Of a DNA stretch of 64,000 bases, positions 10,513-20,022 are shown piece after piece. The position numbers and the translations under genes are program-made. Each line of letters starts with the position of its first letter. Positions within the stretch are counted from its first letter, which is position 1. The stretch is from Dokdonella_A sp049583635 (GTDB lineage Bacteria; Pseudomonadota; Gammaproteobacteria; Xanthomonadales; Rhodanobacteraceae), in the NCBI GenBank assembly GCA_049583635.1, contig JBAUWF010000016.1, forward strand, positions 1 to 64,000, read 5' to 3'. The notes under the pieces are model-generated. The model had not been told where the DNA came from, did no database searches, and saw only the letters and a list, made by a program, of their open reading frames with translations.

Positions 10513-12045
10513 TCAGACCGTGAACTTGATGCCTTGGGCGAGCGGCAACGAATCCGAATAGTTGATCGTATTGGTTTGCCGGCGCATATAGGCCTTCCAT
10601 GCATCCGAACCGGATTCGCGACCGCCGCCGGTTTCCTTCTCGCCACCGAACGCCCCGCCGATCTCGGCACCGCTGGTGCCGATGTTGACGTTGGCGATGC
10701 CGCAATCCGCACCGGCGGCCGAAAGATAGCGTTCGGCTTTCTGCAAGTCGCGCGTGAAGATTGCTGCGGACAAGCCCTGCGGCACGCCATTCTGCAGCGC
10801 GATTGCCTGCTCGATCGAGTCGAACGGCATCACATAGAGAATCGGCGCAAAGGTTTCGGTCTGCACCACGTCGGTTTCGTTGGCGACGCCGGTGATGATC
10901 GTCGGCAGCACGAAATTGCCCTTGCCTTCTACCGCTTTGCCGCCGGTTTCGACCTTGCCGCCGACCTCTTTGGCCTGGGCGATCGCGTCGAGAAAGCGCT
11001 TCACCGCGGAACGGTCGGTCAACGGTCCCATCAGCGTTTCCGCTTTGGTTGGATCACCGATCTTTTTTTCGACCTGCTGGTAGGCGGTGCGCAACTTGGC
11101 GAGCACATCATCGAAGATCGAGGTATGAACGAACAGGCGACGCGTGCTGGTGCAGCGCTGGCCGCAGGTGCCGACTGCGCCGAACACGATCGCCGGAATC
11201 GCGAGCTTGAGATCCGCATTTTGGTCGAGAATGATCGCGTTGTTGCCACCGAGTTCGAGCAGCGAGCGGCCAAGACGACGCGCGACACGTTCGCCGACAC
11301 GACGACCGACCGCGGTCGAGCCGGTGAAGCTGATCAGCGGGATGCGTGCATCGTCGACGAAGGCCTGCGCGAGTTCGGTGCCCGCATCGTTGAACAGGAA
11401 GAAAAGATCCGGGTAGCCGCCGTCCTTGAGCGCTTCGTTGCAGATGCGGATCGTCGCGATCGCCGACAGCGGCGCCTTCGGCGACGGTTTCCAGATCGAG
11501 ATGTCACCACAGACTGCCGCGATCAACGCATTCCACGCCCACACCGCGACCGGAAAATTGAACGCGCTGATGATCCCGACCAGGCCGAGCGGATGCCATT
11601 GCTCGATCATGCGATGGCCGGGCCGTTCCGAATGCATCGAATTGCCGTAGAGCATGCGCGACTGCCCGACCGCGAAGTCGCCGATGTCGATCATTTCCTG
11701 CACTTCGCCGTCGCCCTCGGCCTTGATCTTGCCCATCTCGAGCGCGACCAGCGAGCCGAGCGCATCCTTGCGCTTGCGCAGCGCTTCGGCACACAGGCGC
11801 ACGGCTTCGCCGCGTTGCGGCGCGGGCGTGGTGCGCCAGACCCTGAAGGCTTCCTGCGCGCGCTCGATGATGGTCTCGTAGTCGGACTCGCTGGAGGCAT
11901 GGACCTTCGCGATGACTTCGTTGGTGGCCGGATTGATCGGCTCCAGCACGCCCGCGTCCGTGGTTTTCGACCATTCGCCGCGGCCAATGTAGGTACCTGA
12001 TTGCTCGGTCGAGAGGCCGAGCGCCTGCAGAATATTCCTGGACAT
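10513..12045 (-). CDS. amaB: ALDH7-family aldehyde dehydrogenase (alpha-aminoadipic semialdehyde / piperidine-6-carboxylate type)
   Basis: 510 residues, the length of ALDH7A1-like enzymes that oxidise alpha-aminoadipate semialdehyde to 2-aminoadipate with NAD in lysine or pipecolate breakdown. Signatures are ISAFNFPVAVWAWN (cofactor site), FTGSTAVGRRV, the general base region LELGGNNAII and the catalytic cysteine in CGQRCTSTRRL, a wording characteristic of the ALDH7 branch. An AGGAG ribosome binding site precedes the ATG at 12045. No other lysine-catabolism gene is adjacent, so the substrate is inferred from family alone. Stands alone on the minus strand between the pyrD group and tRNA-Arg. 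Confidence 0.88.
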   Translation of the reverse strand: MSRNILQALGLSTEQSGTYIGRGEWSKTTDAGVLEPINPATNEVIAKVHASSESDYETIIERAQEAFRVWRTTPAPQRGEAVRLCAEALRKRKDALGSLVALEMGKIKAEGDGEVQEMIDIGDFAVGQSRMLYGNSMHSERPGHRMIEQWHPLGLVGIISAFNFPVAVWAWNALIAAVCGDISIWKPSPKAPLSAIATIRICNEALKDGGYPDLFFLFNDAGTELAQAFVDDARIPLISFTGSTAVGRRVGERVARRLGRSLLELGGNNAIILDQNADLKLAIPAIVFGAVGTCGQRCTSTRRLFVHTSIFDDVLAKLRTAYQQVEKKIGDPTKAETLMGPLTDRSAVKRFLDAIAQAKEVGGKVETGGKAVEGKGNFVLPTIITGVANETDVVQTETFAPILYVMPFDSIEQAIALQNGVPQGLSAAIFTRDLQKAERYLSAAGADCGIANVNIGTSGAEIGGAFGGEKETGGGRESGSDAWKAYMRRQTNTINYSDSLPLAQGIKFTV

Positions 12046-12210
12046 GATGCTCCTGTTGCGTCAGGCGCCGCGTCCGGCGGGATGTCGGCGCGCGAAAAGG
12101 AGCGGAATTCTAACAGAGAGTGCAAGCTGTGCTGTGCGTGCGACGGAGCGTGCGCCGAGGCGCTGCGGTACCGCGCATCGTCGGCGCGAAGGTGGGCTCG
12201 CACAATAAAT

Positions 12211-12287
12211 TGGCGCCCCCGATACGATTCGAACGTACGACCTTCCCCTTAGGAGGGGGACGCTCTATCCAACTGAGCTACGGGGGC
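12211..12287 (-). tRNA. tRNA-Arg (anticodon CCU)
   Basis: The reverse complement folds as a full 77-nt cloverleaf. Acceptor GCCCCCG pairs with CGGGGGC, the D arm is GCTC...GAGC, the anticodon stem TCCCC/GGGGA closes loop CTCCTAA (anticodon CCT), and the T loop is TTCGAAT. The 3' CCA is encoded. It reads the rare arginine codon AGG. Confidence 0.95.
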
Positions 12288-12567
12288 GCAGCGCAAAAGT
12301 GTCGCACAGAAGAGCCGCCGATTTTTGCTTCACTGTTCGCTGGCGGATTAGGCGAAGAATTCGCCCCACACCTGGAGGAAGGACGCTTGGTACGTGCGCT
12401 TGAAGACGGGTGCCCCGGTTTTCTGGTTGTCACCTGCATTACCCAAGCCGCCTGCAACCATCGCCAGCTTTCTCGCTGGTTGTCGATGCGCTGCGGGTGC
12501 GGACTCCGGGCAGCTCGGATCGTTGACAGATTCGGATTCGCCTTTGTCGCAGCTTGGTCCAAGTCAA

Positions 12568-13608
12568 TCAACAGGTCTCGATGATCACCTTGAGCGCCTT
12601 GGTCCTGGCGGCGTCAGCAAAGGTCTCGTAGGCATCCAGAATATTGTCGAGCGTGAAGCGATGCGTGATCAGGAGCTTCGGGTCGATCTTGTGCGATGCG
12701 ACCGTCTTGAACAGCATGGGAATCGTGGCGGTATCGACCAGCCGCGTGGTGATCGAGATATTGCGATCCCACAGAGACTCGAGATGCAGATCGACCTTCT
12801 TGCCGTGCACGCCGATGTTGGCGATGTTGCCGCCCGCCGTGACGAGCTTCTCGCACAGCTCGAATGTTGCCGGAATCCCTACTGCCTCGATCGCGGTATC
12901 GACACCGCGACCGTCGGTCATCTTCATGAGCGTCTCGGCGGCTTTGCCATCGGTGCCGTTGATGGTCGCCGTCGCGCCGAAGCGCTTCGCCACCTCAAGA
13001 CGGTTGTCATCGAGGTCGATCATGATGATCTCGGCCGGAGAATAGAACTGCGCAGTCAGCAGCGCGGCCAGCCCGATCGGGCCGGAGCCGACAATGGCGA
13101 CCGTGCCGCCCGGCTGAACCTCGCCGTTGAGGACGCCACACTCGAAGCCGGTCGGCAGGATATCGCTGAGCATCACCAGCGCTTCTTCGTCCGCGCCTTC
13201 CGGAATCGCATACAGGCTCAAGTCCGCGTGCGGAATGCGCACGAACTCGGCCTGCGTCCCGTCAATCGTGTTGCCGAGGATCCAGCCACCGGTCGTGCAA
13301 TGCGAATACATCTGCTTGCGACAATAGACGCACGTGCCGCACGCGCTGACGCAGGAAATCAACACGTGATCACCGGGTTTGAACACGCTAACGGCCGGTC
13401 CCACCGAATCGACGATGCCTACGCCTTCATGACCCAGGATGCGACCGGGCTCACACGAAGGCAGATCGCCTTTGAGGATGTGCAGGTCGGTGCCGCAGAT
13501 GGTCGTTTTGGTGATCCTGACGATGGCATCGGTTGGATCGGTGATGACAGGTTTCGGGCGCTCTTCAAGCGACTTTTCGGATGTACCGACATAAACGAGA
13601 GCTTTCAT
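12568..13608 (-). CDS. Zinc-dependent alcohol dehydrogenase (MDR superfamily)
   Basis: 346 residues from the ATG at 13608. Catalytic zinc ligands lie in CGTDLHILKGD and GHEGVG (Cys, then His-Glu); structural zinc cysteines lie in CVSACGTCVYC...HC. The Rossmann NAD(P) motif is VGSGPIGLAAL. The wording TTICGTDLHILKGDLP and HRFTLDNILDAYETF fits the bacterial secondary/medium-chain alcohol dehydrogenase group close to Cupriavidus-type broad-substrate enzymes. It oxidises alcohols or reduces ketones/aldehydes in the cytosol. No pathway genes flank it. Upstream is a long non-coding stretch, so it is probably monocistronic. Confidence 0.9.
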   Translation of the reverse strand: MKALVYVGTSEKSLEERPKPVITDPTDAIVRITKTTICGTDLHILKGDLPSCEPGRILGHEGVGIVDSVGPAVSVFKPGDHVLISCVSACGTCVYCRKQMYSHCTTGGWILGNTIDGTQAEFVRIPHADLSLYAIPEGADEEALVMLSDILPTGFECGVLNGEVQPGGTVAIVGSGPIGLAALLTAQFYSPAEIIMIDLDDNRLEVAKRFGATATINGTDGKAAETLMKMTDGRGVDTAIEAVGIPATFELCEKLVTAGGNIANIGVHGKKVDLHLESLWDRNISITTRLVDTATIPMLFKTVASHKIDPKLLITHRFTLDNILDAYETFADAARTKALKVIIETC

Positions 13609-14586
13609 GGTTGATTCCGTATGCGTATGGACCCGGAAACGAACGATCGCGATTCTCGCTAATCCGAAGCGTGACGACGGATGCGCAAAACGTGCAGACA
13701 GCGCGTCGCTCAGGAGGACATCTGGTTGCTGTCCATGCGTCGCTGGGCTCTGTAAATGACATTGGCGTGATGTGCGCGCTGGATGACGCATTCGGCATGT
13801 GCGCGAGGTGGCGGTATCGAACTACCAGTGCCTCTGCGGAGCGGGAACCGTCTTGCGAAGCTGATTGATGTCGCGAACCCGATGCGGTGATCCTGATCGC
13901 CTGGTGCATCGGCAACGGCAAGCGCTGGATCGAAGGCTGCGTGTCGCCGGGATTGGACGCGCTCAAAATCGTAGCCGGCTTTCCGCGTGATCAGGCTTCC
14001 GTGCACGAAAGCCTCGCGACGCGGAGCCACGCGATCCCCTCGCAGGAAATCGATCAACTCACCAATGAACCGCGAGAAAGTCGAACCGAAGCTCCGTATC
14101 GTTGGCATCGAACCGCCCTGCATCGAGCGCGCACGCCGTCCGTGCGCATGGAGAGCCGCATCCCTGCGGCACAGTTTCTCGATCCGTCGACGCGAGGATG
14201 CACCTTGCATCGATACGGGTCCGTACGCCAGCGCACACTGTCGGCTCTGGTTGAAAAGTGACCCGGCGTTTTCGCCGGGAATTGACCAGGGACGGAGGCC
14301 AAGGCAGCAAGGCAGCGCCTGTGGATAGCCCGGTTCGCCGCCTTCGTGAATCGAACCTGACCGGGGCACCGAAACCGAACTCAGGCGCATTGCTGCGCCG
14401 GCGATGACCGGGCCGGGCACAAGCCCGAAATGCGGGTACGGCACCGCCTGCGGCCACCGTAATGCCCAGCGCGTTGCAAACAAAGGCAGAAGATCAGGCT
14501 TTCCCTGACGTTCCACATCGTCGCGCGGCTCAGACGTATTGTCTGGGCGATGCCGCGCAGATCGCCCGAACGGTGCGCCCGATGGC
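13609..14586. other. About 980 bp without a convincing gene; possible decayed mobile-element DNA
   Basis: No reading frame here looks like a conserved protein; the open frames on both strands have Arg/Ser/Pro-rich composition typical of GC-driven chance ORFs. Around 14250-14295 the plus strand has GTTGAAAAGTGACCC followed by GGAATTGACCAGG, wording like the internal terminal repeats of IS21-family elements. Around 14500-14560 the minus strand encodes a short helix-turn-helix-like stretch (RGIAQTIRLSRATMW). Together these hint at an eroded transposon, but no terminal inverted repeats or transposase catalytic motifs were found. Treat as unassigned. Confidence 0.3.
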
Positions 14587-15864
14587 TCAAGTGGGCTGGC
14601 GGGCACCGGGCCGGTGGTCGGGATGACGATACTCTGGCAGGAACAGCACGAGCAGTGCCGCGAGCCCCGCACACAGGGGCACCACGGTCAGCGCCAGCCG
14701 GAAATCGCCGCCGCTCAGGTCGGCCAGATAGCCCACCAACGGTTGGAAGATCATCGCGCCGGCAATGCCGATCATGTTGACGAATGCCACCACGGTACCG
14801 GTCAGCCGGTTCGCCTGGCCCTCCTTGGCCATGGCAAACGTCAGCATCTGCGGGCCGCCGAAAAAGCCGGCCGCGAACAGCAGGCCCGCTTCCAGCCAGG
14901 TGGGTCCGGGTAGATAGAGCGCGCCGGCGTAGGCCAGCGCCGTGAACAGCGCGCCGAAGAAGACCAGCCACTTGCGGTGGTTGAGTCGGTCCGAGAGCCA
15001 GCCGCCGAACACGCTGCCCGCCGTGATCCCCCAGAAGATCAGCGAGACCAGCGTCTCGGCCGTTACCGGCGAGACGTGATGGTTGCGCACGACCTCGGTG
15101 GTTCCCCACAGGCCGCCGTACACATTGACGGGCACGTAGTAGAGCAGGCCGATGAGCGCGATCGCCCAGGTGCGACGGTTGCCGATCACGGCGACCAGAC
15201 TTTGTCCGACATGCGTGGCGACGGGGCTGGTGGCAGTGGCGGCCGGCGAGGGTGGCTCGCGCAGGAAGATCAGCGCCAGCACAAAGATCATCACGCCGAC
15301 CACACCGGTGGCAACGAACACCTCGCGCCATCCCGCGCTGGCGATCAGGCCGGACAGCAGCACGCCGCCGATGGCGGTGCCCAACATCCCCACCGCGTTG
15401 ACGATGCTGGAAAGCAGGGCGAAGCGCTCCGGTGCAAACCAGTGGTTGACCAGCCACAGCGCGGCAACGAAAGCGAAGGACGCACCGAAACCGGTCAGCA
15501 TCCGCCCCGACTCCCCCACCACCAGATGGCCGTTGGCCGTGAAAACCAGCACACCGGTCGCACAGCAGAAACTTCCCAGCAGAACGAAGCGCCGTGCCCC
15601 GTAGCGGTCGAGCAACAGCCCCACCACGATCTGCATCGGCGCATACACCCAGAAGTAGAGACTGGACAGGGTGCCGAAACCCGCATCCGACAGATGGTAG
15701 AAAAGCTTGATCGGACCAGCGGCGAGACTGGGTTCGACCCGTGTCACGAACTCGAACAGGAAAAACCCCGACGCGATGGCGAAAGCGACCCATGCAGCCT
15801 TCGCGGCTTTCGATGGCGTTCCGTTCGCTGTGGGAAGGGGCGTTTCCTGAGTGTTTTCGGGCAC
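14587..15864 (-). CDS. Major facilitator superfamily transporter
   Basis: 425 residues with about twelve hydrophobic spans and a hydrophilic N-terminal tail of 25 residues. The loop after span 2 carries the MFS signature region (VGLLLDRYGARRFVLLG), repeated more weakly after span 8 (GWLSDRLNHRKWLVFFG), which is the internal duplication of MFS proteins. FEFVTRVEPSLAA in span 1 resembles the anion:cation/hexuronate or oxalate-formate-like branch of organic-anion symporters, but substrate is not assignable. Start is GTG at 15864. Bounded on both sides by gene-poor DNA (13.6-14.6 and 15.9-16.4 kb), consistent with an isolated, possibly transferred gene. Confidence 0.88.
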   Translation of the reverse strand: MPENTQETPLPTANGTPSKAAKAAWVAFAIASGFFLFEFVTRVEPSLAAGPIKLFYHLSDAGFGTLSSLYFWVYAPMQIVVGLLLDRYGARRFVLLGSFCCATGVLVFTANGHLVVGESGRMLTGFGASFAFVAALWLVNHWFAPERFALLSSIVNAVGMLGTAIGGVLLSGLIASAGWREVFVATGVVGVMIFVLALIFLREPPSPAATATSPVATHVGQSLVAVIGNRRTWAIALIGLLYYVPVNVYGGLWGTTEVVRNHHVSPVTAETLVSLIFWGITAGSVFGGWLSDRLNHRKWLVFFGALFTALAYAGALYLPGPTWLEAGLLFAAGFFGGPQMLTFAMAKEGQANRLTGTVVAFVNMIGIAGAMIFQPLVGYLADLSGGDFRLALTVVPLCAGLAALLVLFLPEYRHPDHRPGARQPT

Positions 15865-16043
15865 TGGTGAGAATCCGTCCGCGAGCGCTTGTGGTCCGAC
15901 GAAGGGAGCGTTGTCTGGTTGGTGTGAACAATACGCCAGTGCGTAGCGGATCCGACGGGAGGGCTGAAGTCAGACAGTGGTCGGGGCAGCCGTCGCCAGC
16001 TTCCGCACGTCAGGTTCCTTTTCCGCGGCAACGGCTGTGATGT

Positions 16044-16265
16044 TCATTCCGCGTCCGCCTCGGCTCGCTCACAGTCGTTTCGAGTCTGCGGATCCGGCCG
16101 AGGCGGATTGCGCCCGAATGTCTGCGACGCGCGCTTGCCCATCAGCCACTGCCGCACTTCAGTGGGCATTCTGGCGCGCTTGATGGCTTTCTTGTCCAGC
16201 ACGGCCACCGACCCTGGCGGTCCGCGAGCCACCCACGATTGCGTGCGCCGTGTGGAGCGCTTCAT
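16044..16265 (-). CDS. Possible small hypothetical protein in a gene-poor gap
   Basis: An ATG-initiated 73-residue frame, strongly basic in the middle (LDKKAIKRARMPTEVRQWLMGKRASQ) and acidic at the end. It has plausible codon choice (AAG, CGC, GCC) but no recognised domain and no clear ribosome binding site. It is the only candidate in the 555-bp stretch between the MFS gene and the ABC/M1 gene; the rest of 15865-16419 shows nothing identifiable. It could equally be a chance frame or part of a decayed gene. Confidence 0.22.
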   Translation of the reverse strand: MKRSTRRTQSWVARGPPGSVAVLDKKAIKRARMPTEVRQWLMGKRASQTFGRNPPRPDPQTRNDCERAEADAE

Positions 16266-16419
16266 CGACCCCGGGAATCATCAGACGCATTGAAGATTCT
16301 CCGCCAGAAGTGTGTCTTCACCATCCCAGCGATAGGCAATTTCACAGTTGCGGCAACGCTGGTCGAATAACAGTGGCAAGGAAAAATTACCGAAGTATGC
16401 ACTGGGAGGCGAGTCCGGA

Positions 16420-19400
16420 TTATTCCTTGGTCACCGCGATGCGGTTGTCGTCGCTGACCCGATCGACCAGCTCGTTGAACGGATCGATGCCGGCTTGATA
16501 GGGTTCGGCGTCCACGATCACGCTGATCGTGCTGTCGCCATCGGCGACGATGCGTTTTTCCAGGTACAGCGGTTTTTCGTCCTGCTCTTCTCCGTCGTCG
16601 GCTTTGGCGAACACGCCGATCTCGATCGGGATATCCACCTTGTCGCGGGTCTCCTTGCCCTTGCCGTCGGCGTAGAACTTGGCGGCGTGCACCTGCATGG
16701 TTACCTGGTACCTGCCGTCGGGAAGTTTTCTTGCGGTGGCCTTTAGCATGCGATTGTCGAACAAGGTGATCTTGTCGAAGAAGTCGGTAATCAGGGTCTG
16801 ATACTGCGGGCGGGCTTCGACGCGCAGGTCGGCAATCAGGTCACGCGTGTCGGTGTACGGCGGTTGCTGGAAGCGCACCTTGTCGAGCCAGGTGTGCAAC
16901 GCGGCATTGACCTTGCCCTCGCCGATGTAATTCTGCAGTGCGTAGAAAATCACCGACCCCTTGCGGTAGTGGATGTACTGCTGGTTCTCGACCAGCGCCA
17001 ACGGCATTTCCTCGACGCGCTCGCCGGCACGGCCGCTGAGGTAACGATCGAGTTCGAACTTCAGGAACTTGCGCATCTTCAATGGACCGTACAGGTGCTT
17101 CATCACCATCAGCGCCGAATACTGAGCCAGGGATTCGTCGAGCATGGTCACACCTTGCACGTCGGCGCCGATCGCCTGGTGCGCCCACCATTGATGACCG
17201 ATTTCGTGCGCGGTGACGTAGGTGACATAGTCGATGTCGGACGGCTTGCGCAGATCGGCAATGAAACCGATCGACTCGGAGAATGGAATGGTGTTGGCGA
17301 ATGACTGCGCGAAGGAGAAATAGTCCGGGAATTCGAGGATGCGCACCTGGCGAAACTGGTACGGACCGAAATTCGCGGTGTAGTAATCGAGCGCATGTTT
17401 TGCAGCGGCAATCATGCGGCCCACGTTGTACGGGTGCTGCGGGTCGTAATGGACCTCCAGCGCCACGTCGTGCCAGTGATCGCGTTTGACCACGTAGCGC
17501 GCCGACTGGAACGAGAAGAAACCCAGTATGGGAGTGTCCTGCACGTAGTGGAAATAGCGGCGGTCGCCTGCGCGCCATTCCTTCTGCAGGTAGCCGGGCG
17601 CAAGCGCGATTTGATCGGCGCTGGTCGACAGGGTTGCATCGAAATGCACCCAGTCGGAGTCGCAGGAGATCAGGTTGTTCGCATGTGCTGCTTCGTCATC
17701 GCGCTTGGCCATGCGCGGCACTTTGCCGAGCCCGTACTTGCGGCGATCGTTGTTGTCGGTGAGCTGACGGCCCTCGTCGTAGCAGAAATGCGGAAAGCTG
17801 CCGTTGTTGAAGAAGGTGCCGTTGTGCACCAGTTGTTCGCCGGCGGGTTGGTTGGCGAATCCGTCGTAGACGACATGCATGCGGAATTTGAAATCCATTG
17901 CGGCGCCCGGTGCCAGTGGCATCACCAGCTTGTAAAGGTAAAGCCCCTGGGCAGGATCGGCGTGCGTGGTGCTGTGCGCGGGGAAATCGAGATCGATCTT
18001 GAAGTCTCGCGTCGGCAACACCGGCAATTGCACCAGCAACTCGTCGATCGGCGCAGCGTGCTTGTTGACCAGCGTGTAGTGCCCATCGATATCCGCGCGC
18101 CGCTGTTTCGGGTAGATGGCGACGTTTGCTTGCACATCGGTTATGCGCGGCTGCGCCATGCCGAGATACTTTCGGTAGTCTTTCTCGTAATTGGCGGCCA
18201 GGCGCTGACCCTCTTCATAGGTCTGGTAGTGGTACCGGCCATGCGTGTTGTGGAAGATCCACACACCGATTGCGACGAAGCCGACCAGCGCCGCCGCCAG
18301 CACGATGCGCGCAGGCATGCCGAAGCGCTGGGCTGCCACGCGTGTGCGCGCGCGCAGACCACTTGTGGTGCCGCGCACCCAGTACAGCGCGGCCAGCACC
18401 AGCAATGCGATGGCGAAAACGCCCCAGTAGGCGCGGAACCACAAGGCACCTATCCAGAATGTGCCGAAACCGTTCATGTCCGAATACGGCGCTTCGGGTG
18501 CTGTGCCGTAACGATACAAATGATCGGACAGATGGAACTGCGTGAGCACGATCGAGCTGATGAGGAACGCCACCAGCAGCGCGTAACCCGCAAATTTGTT
18601 GTTGGACCACACTTGCAGCACCACCGCGAGGATGCCGAACAACAGGAAACGGATCAGGTCCAGGCCAAGGTATTGCAGGTACAGCAGCGGCTGTAGATCG
18701 TGGTAGCCGCGGATCAGCTGATAACCCATGCAAAAAATCGCGCCCGCCAGCAGGAAAACCACGATCACCGCCGCGAGTGCGGCGACCTTGGACAGCAACG
18801 GGATCCAGTCCGGCGTCGGGTACGCGTCGAGCACCTCACTCACGCGTCCGCCGCGTTCGCGCCAGACCAACTCGCCGGCGTAGAAACCAACCACGATCAG
18901 CAGCATGAACGTGAAACTGTCGCTCATCGCCTGCGCCATCAGGTGGGTGACGGGCCACACGCTGGTACCGTAGATTTCGCCGCTGAAGGCGAGTCGGCCA
19001 CCGAGATTGGACAACCCGATCGCGAGCATTACCAGGAACGCCGTGCCGCGCAGCACGCTACGGGTGTCGAACCGGGCGAGCTTGCTCAATTGCCGGCAAT
19101 GCACCGCGAAGCCGCTGCGTAGTGTCACTGGCGGCAGCACAATCGGCGCGCTGGTCGCGACCGTCGGTGCCATGGCTGCCGCGCTGCGCTTGCGCCGACG
19201 CCACAGACGCAGTCCCTCGCGATCGGGGTGGAACAGCTTGAACGATGCGGCCATCAAGGCGGCGCCAACCGCCAGCCACAGCGCGCGGTTGCCCAGCATC
19301 ACGCCAAGAAGTTCCGGCACGCGTTCATTGCGGTCGGATGCGGTCCAGTAGCGTGTCACCAGTCGCAGCGCACCCAGCCCGAACGGGTCCATCAACGCGC

Positions 19401-20019
19401 TGGCGGTCTGATGGTCGATGTTGCCGTTGCCGAGCATGACCTCCGCGATCTGCCACAACACGAAAAACGCGATCACGCCGATGTACGTGCCGAGCATCGA
19501 GCGCGTCAACGTCGCCAGCAGGAACAGCAGCGTACCGATGAAAAACAGGTTGGGCAGCACAAGTACCACGAGTGCCCAGGCATACGCCGCCCACGGTGTC
19601 GGTCCGAGCCGCGCCGCGTCCAGCCACGGCATCAACGAGCCCAGCCAGATGCCGACCGCAACCGCGAGCAGCACCAGCACGCTGACCAGCCAGCCTGCGG
19701 CAAAGCGGCCACCGAGATATGCGCTGCGCGGAATCGGCGTGGAAAGGATCAACTCGGCGGTGCCCGAATCGAAATCGCGCAACGCGGCGCCGGCGACGAA
19801 GATCGTGATCAGGAACAAGCCGAGCACCGAGAAAAAGGCAAGCATCGTGATCACGACATACGGCGCGTTGCGATGGATGTTGCCGATTCCGCCGCCGATG
19901 GTGATCGAATCGGAGCAGGCGGCGCCGAATGCAAGCGCGCCGAGTCCCACCGCAATCAGCCAGAACAGCGGGTTACGCAACTGCTGGCGCAGTTCGAAGC
20001 GGAAGATTTCGCTGAACAT
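16420..20019 (-). CDS. ABC-2 type permease fused to M1 family aminopeptidase
   Basis: 1199 residues. Residues 1-600 contain two sets of hydrophobic spans of the ABC-2 permease type, split by hydrophilic linkers rich in Arg. Residues about 620-1199 form an exported M1 metallopeptidase: the zinc motif HEIGHQWWAHQ begins at residue 938 and the third ligand glutamate is in LDESLAQY 19 residues beyond the second His. This architecture is known in Proteobacteria and Bacteroidetes as an ABC permease/M1 aminopeptidase fusion. The peptidase should face the periplasm. It starts three bases after the stop of the ABC ATPase gene, so the two form one operon and presumably one transporter. The M1 exopeptidase motif GxMEN is not obvious, so peptidase activity is not certain. 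Confidence 0.92.
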   Translation of the reverse strand: MFSEIFRFELRQQLRNPLFWLIAVGLGALAFGAACSDSITIGGGIGNIHRNAPYVVITMLAFFSVLGLFLITIFVAGAALRDFDSGTAELILSTPIPRSAYLGGRFAAGWLVSVLVLLAVAVGIWLGSLMPWLDAARLGPTPWAAYAWALVVLVLPNLFFIGTLLFLLATLTRSMLGTYIGVIAFFVLWQIAEVMLGNGNIDHQTASALMDPFGLGALRLVTRYWTASDRNERVPELLGVMLGNRALWLAVGAALMAASFKLFHPDREGLRLWRRRKRSAAAMAPTVATSAPIVLPPVTLRSGFAVHCRQLSKLARFDTRSVLRGTAFLVMLAIGLSNLGGRLAFSGEIYGTSVWPVTHLMAQAMSDSFTFMLLIVVGFYAGELVWRERGGRVSEVLDAYPTPDWIPLLSKVAALAAVIVVFLLAGAIFCMGYQLIRGYHDLQPLLYLQYLGLDLIRFLLFGILAVVLQVWSNNKFAGYALLVAFLISSIVLTQFHLSDHLYRYGTAPEAPYSDMNGFGTFWIGALWFRAYWGVFAIALLVLAALYWVRGTTSGLRARTRVAAQRFGMPARIVLAAALVGFVAIGVWIFHNTHGRYHYQTYEEGQRLAANYEKDYRKYLGMAQPRITDVQANVAIYPKQRRADIDGHYTLVNKHAAPIDELLVQLPVLPTRDFKIDLDFPAHSTTHADPAQGLYLYKLVMPLAPGAAMDFKFRMHVVYDGFANQPAGEQLVHNGTFFNNGSFPHFCYDEGRQLTDNNDRRKYGLGKVPRMAKRDDEAAHANNLISCDSDWVHFDATLSTSADQIALAPGYLQKEWRAGDRRYFHYVQDTPILGFFSFQSARYVVKRDHWHDVALEVHYDPQHPYNVGRMIAAAKHALDYYTANFGPYQFRQVRILEFPDYFSFAQSFANTIPFSESIGFIADLRKPSDIDYVTYVTAHEIGHQWWAHQAIGADVQGVTMLDESLAQYSALMVMKHLYGPLKMRKFLKFELDRYLSGRAGERVEEMPLALVENQQYIHYRKGSVIFYALQNYIGEGKVNAALHTWLDKVRFQQPPYTDTRDLIADLRVEARPQYQTLITDFFDKITLFDNRMLKATARKLPDGRYQVTMQVHAAKFYADGKGKETRDKVDIPIEIGVFAKADDGEEQDEKPLYLEKRIVADGDSTISVIVDAEPYQAGIDPFNELVDRVSDDNRIAVTKE

Positions 20020-20022
20020 GGG

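Noticed and set aside
10420..12000. 526-residue plus-strand open frame
   Set aside because: Antisense to a well-conserved aldehyde dehydrogenase; very Arg/Asp/His-rich with no recognisable domain.
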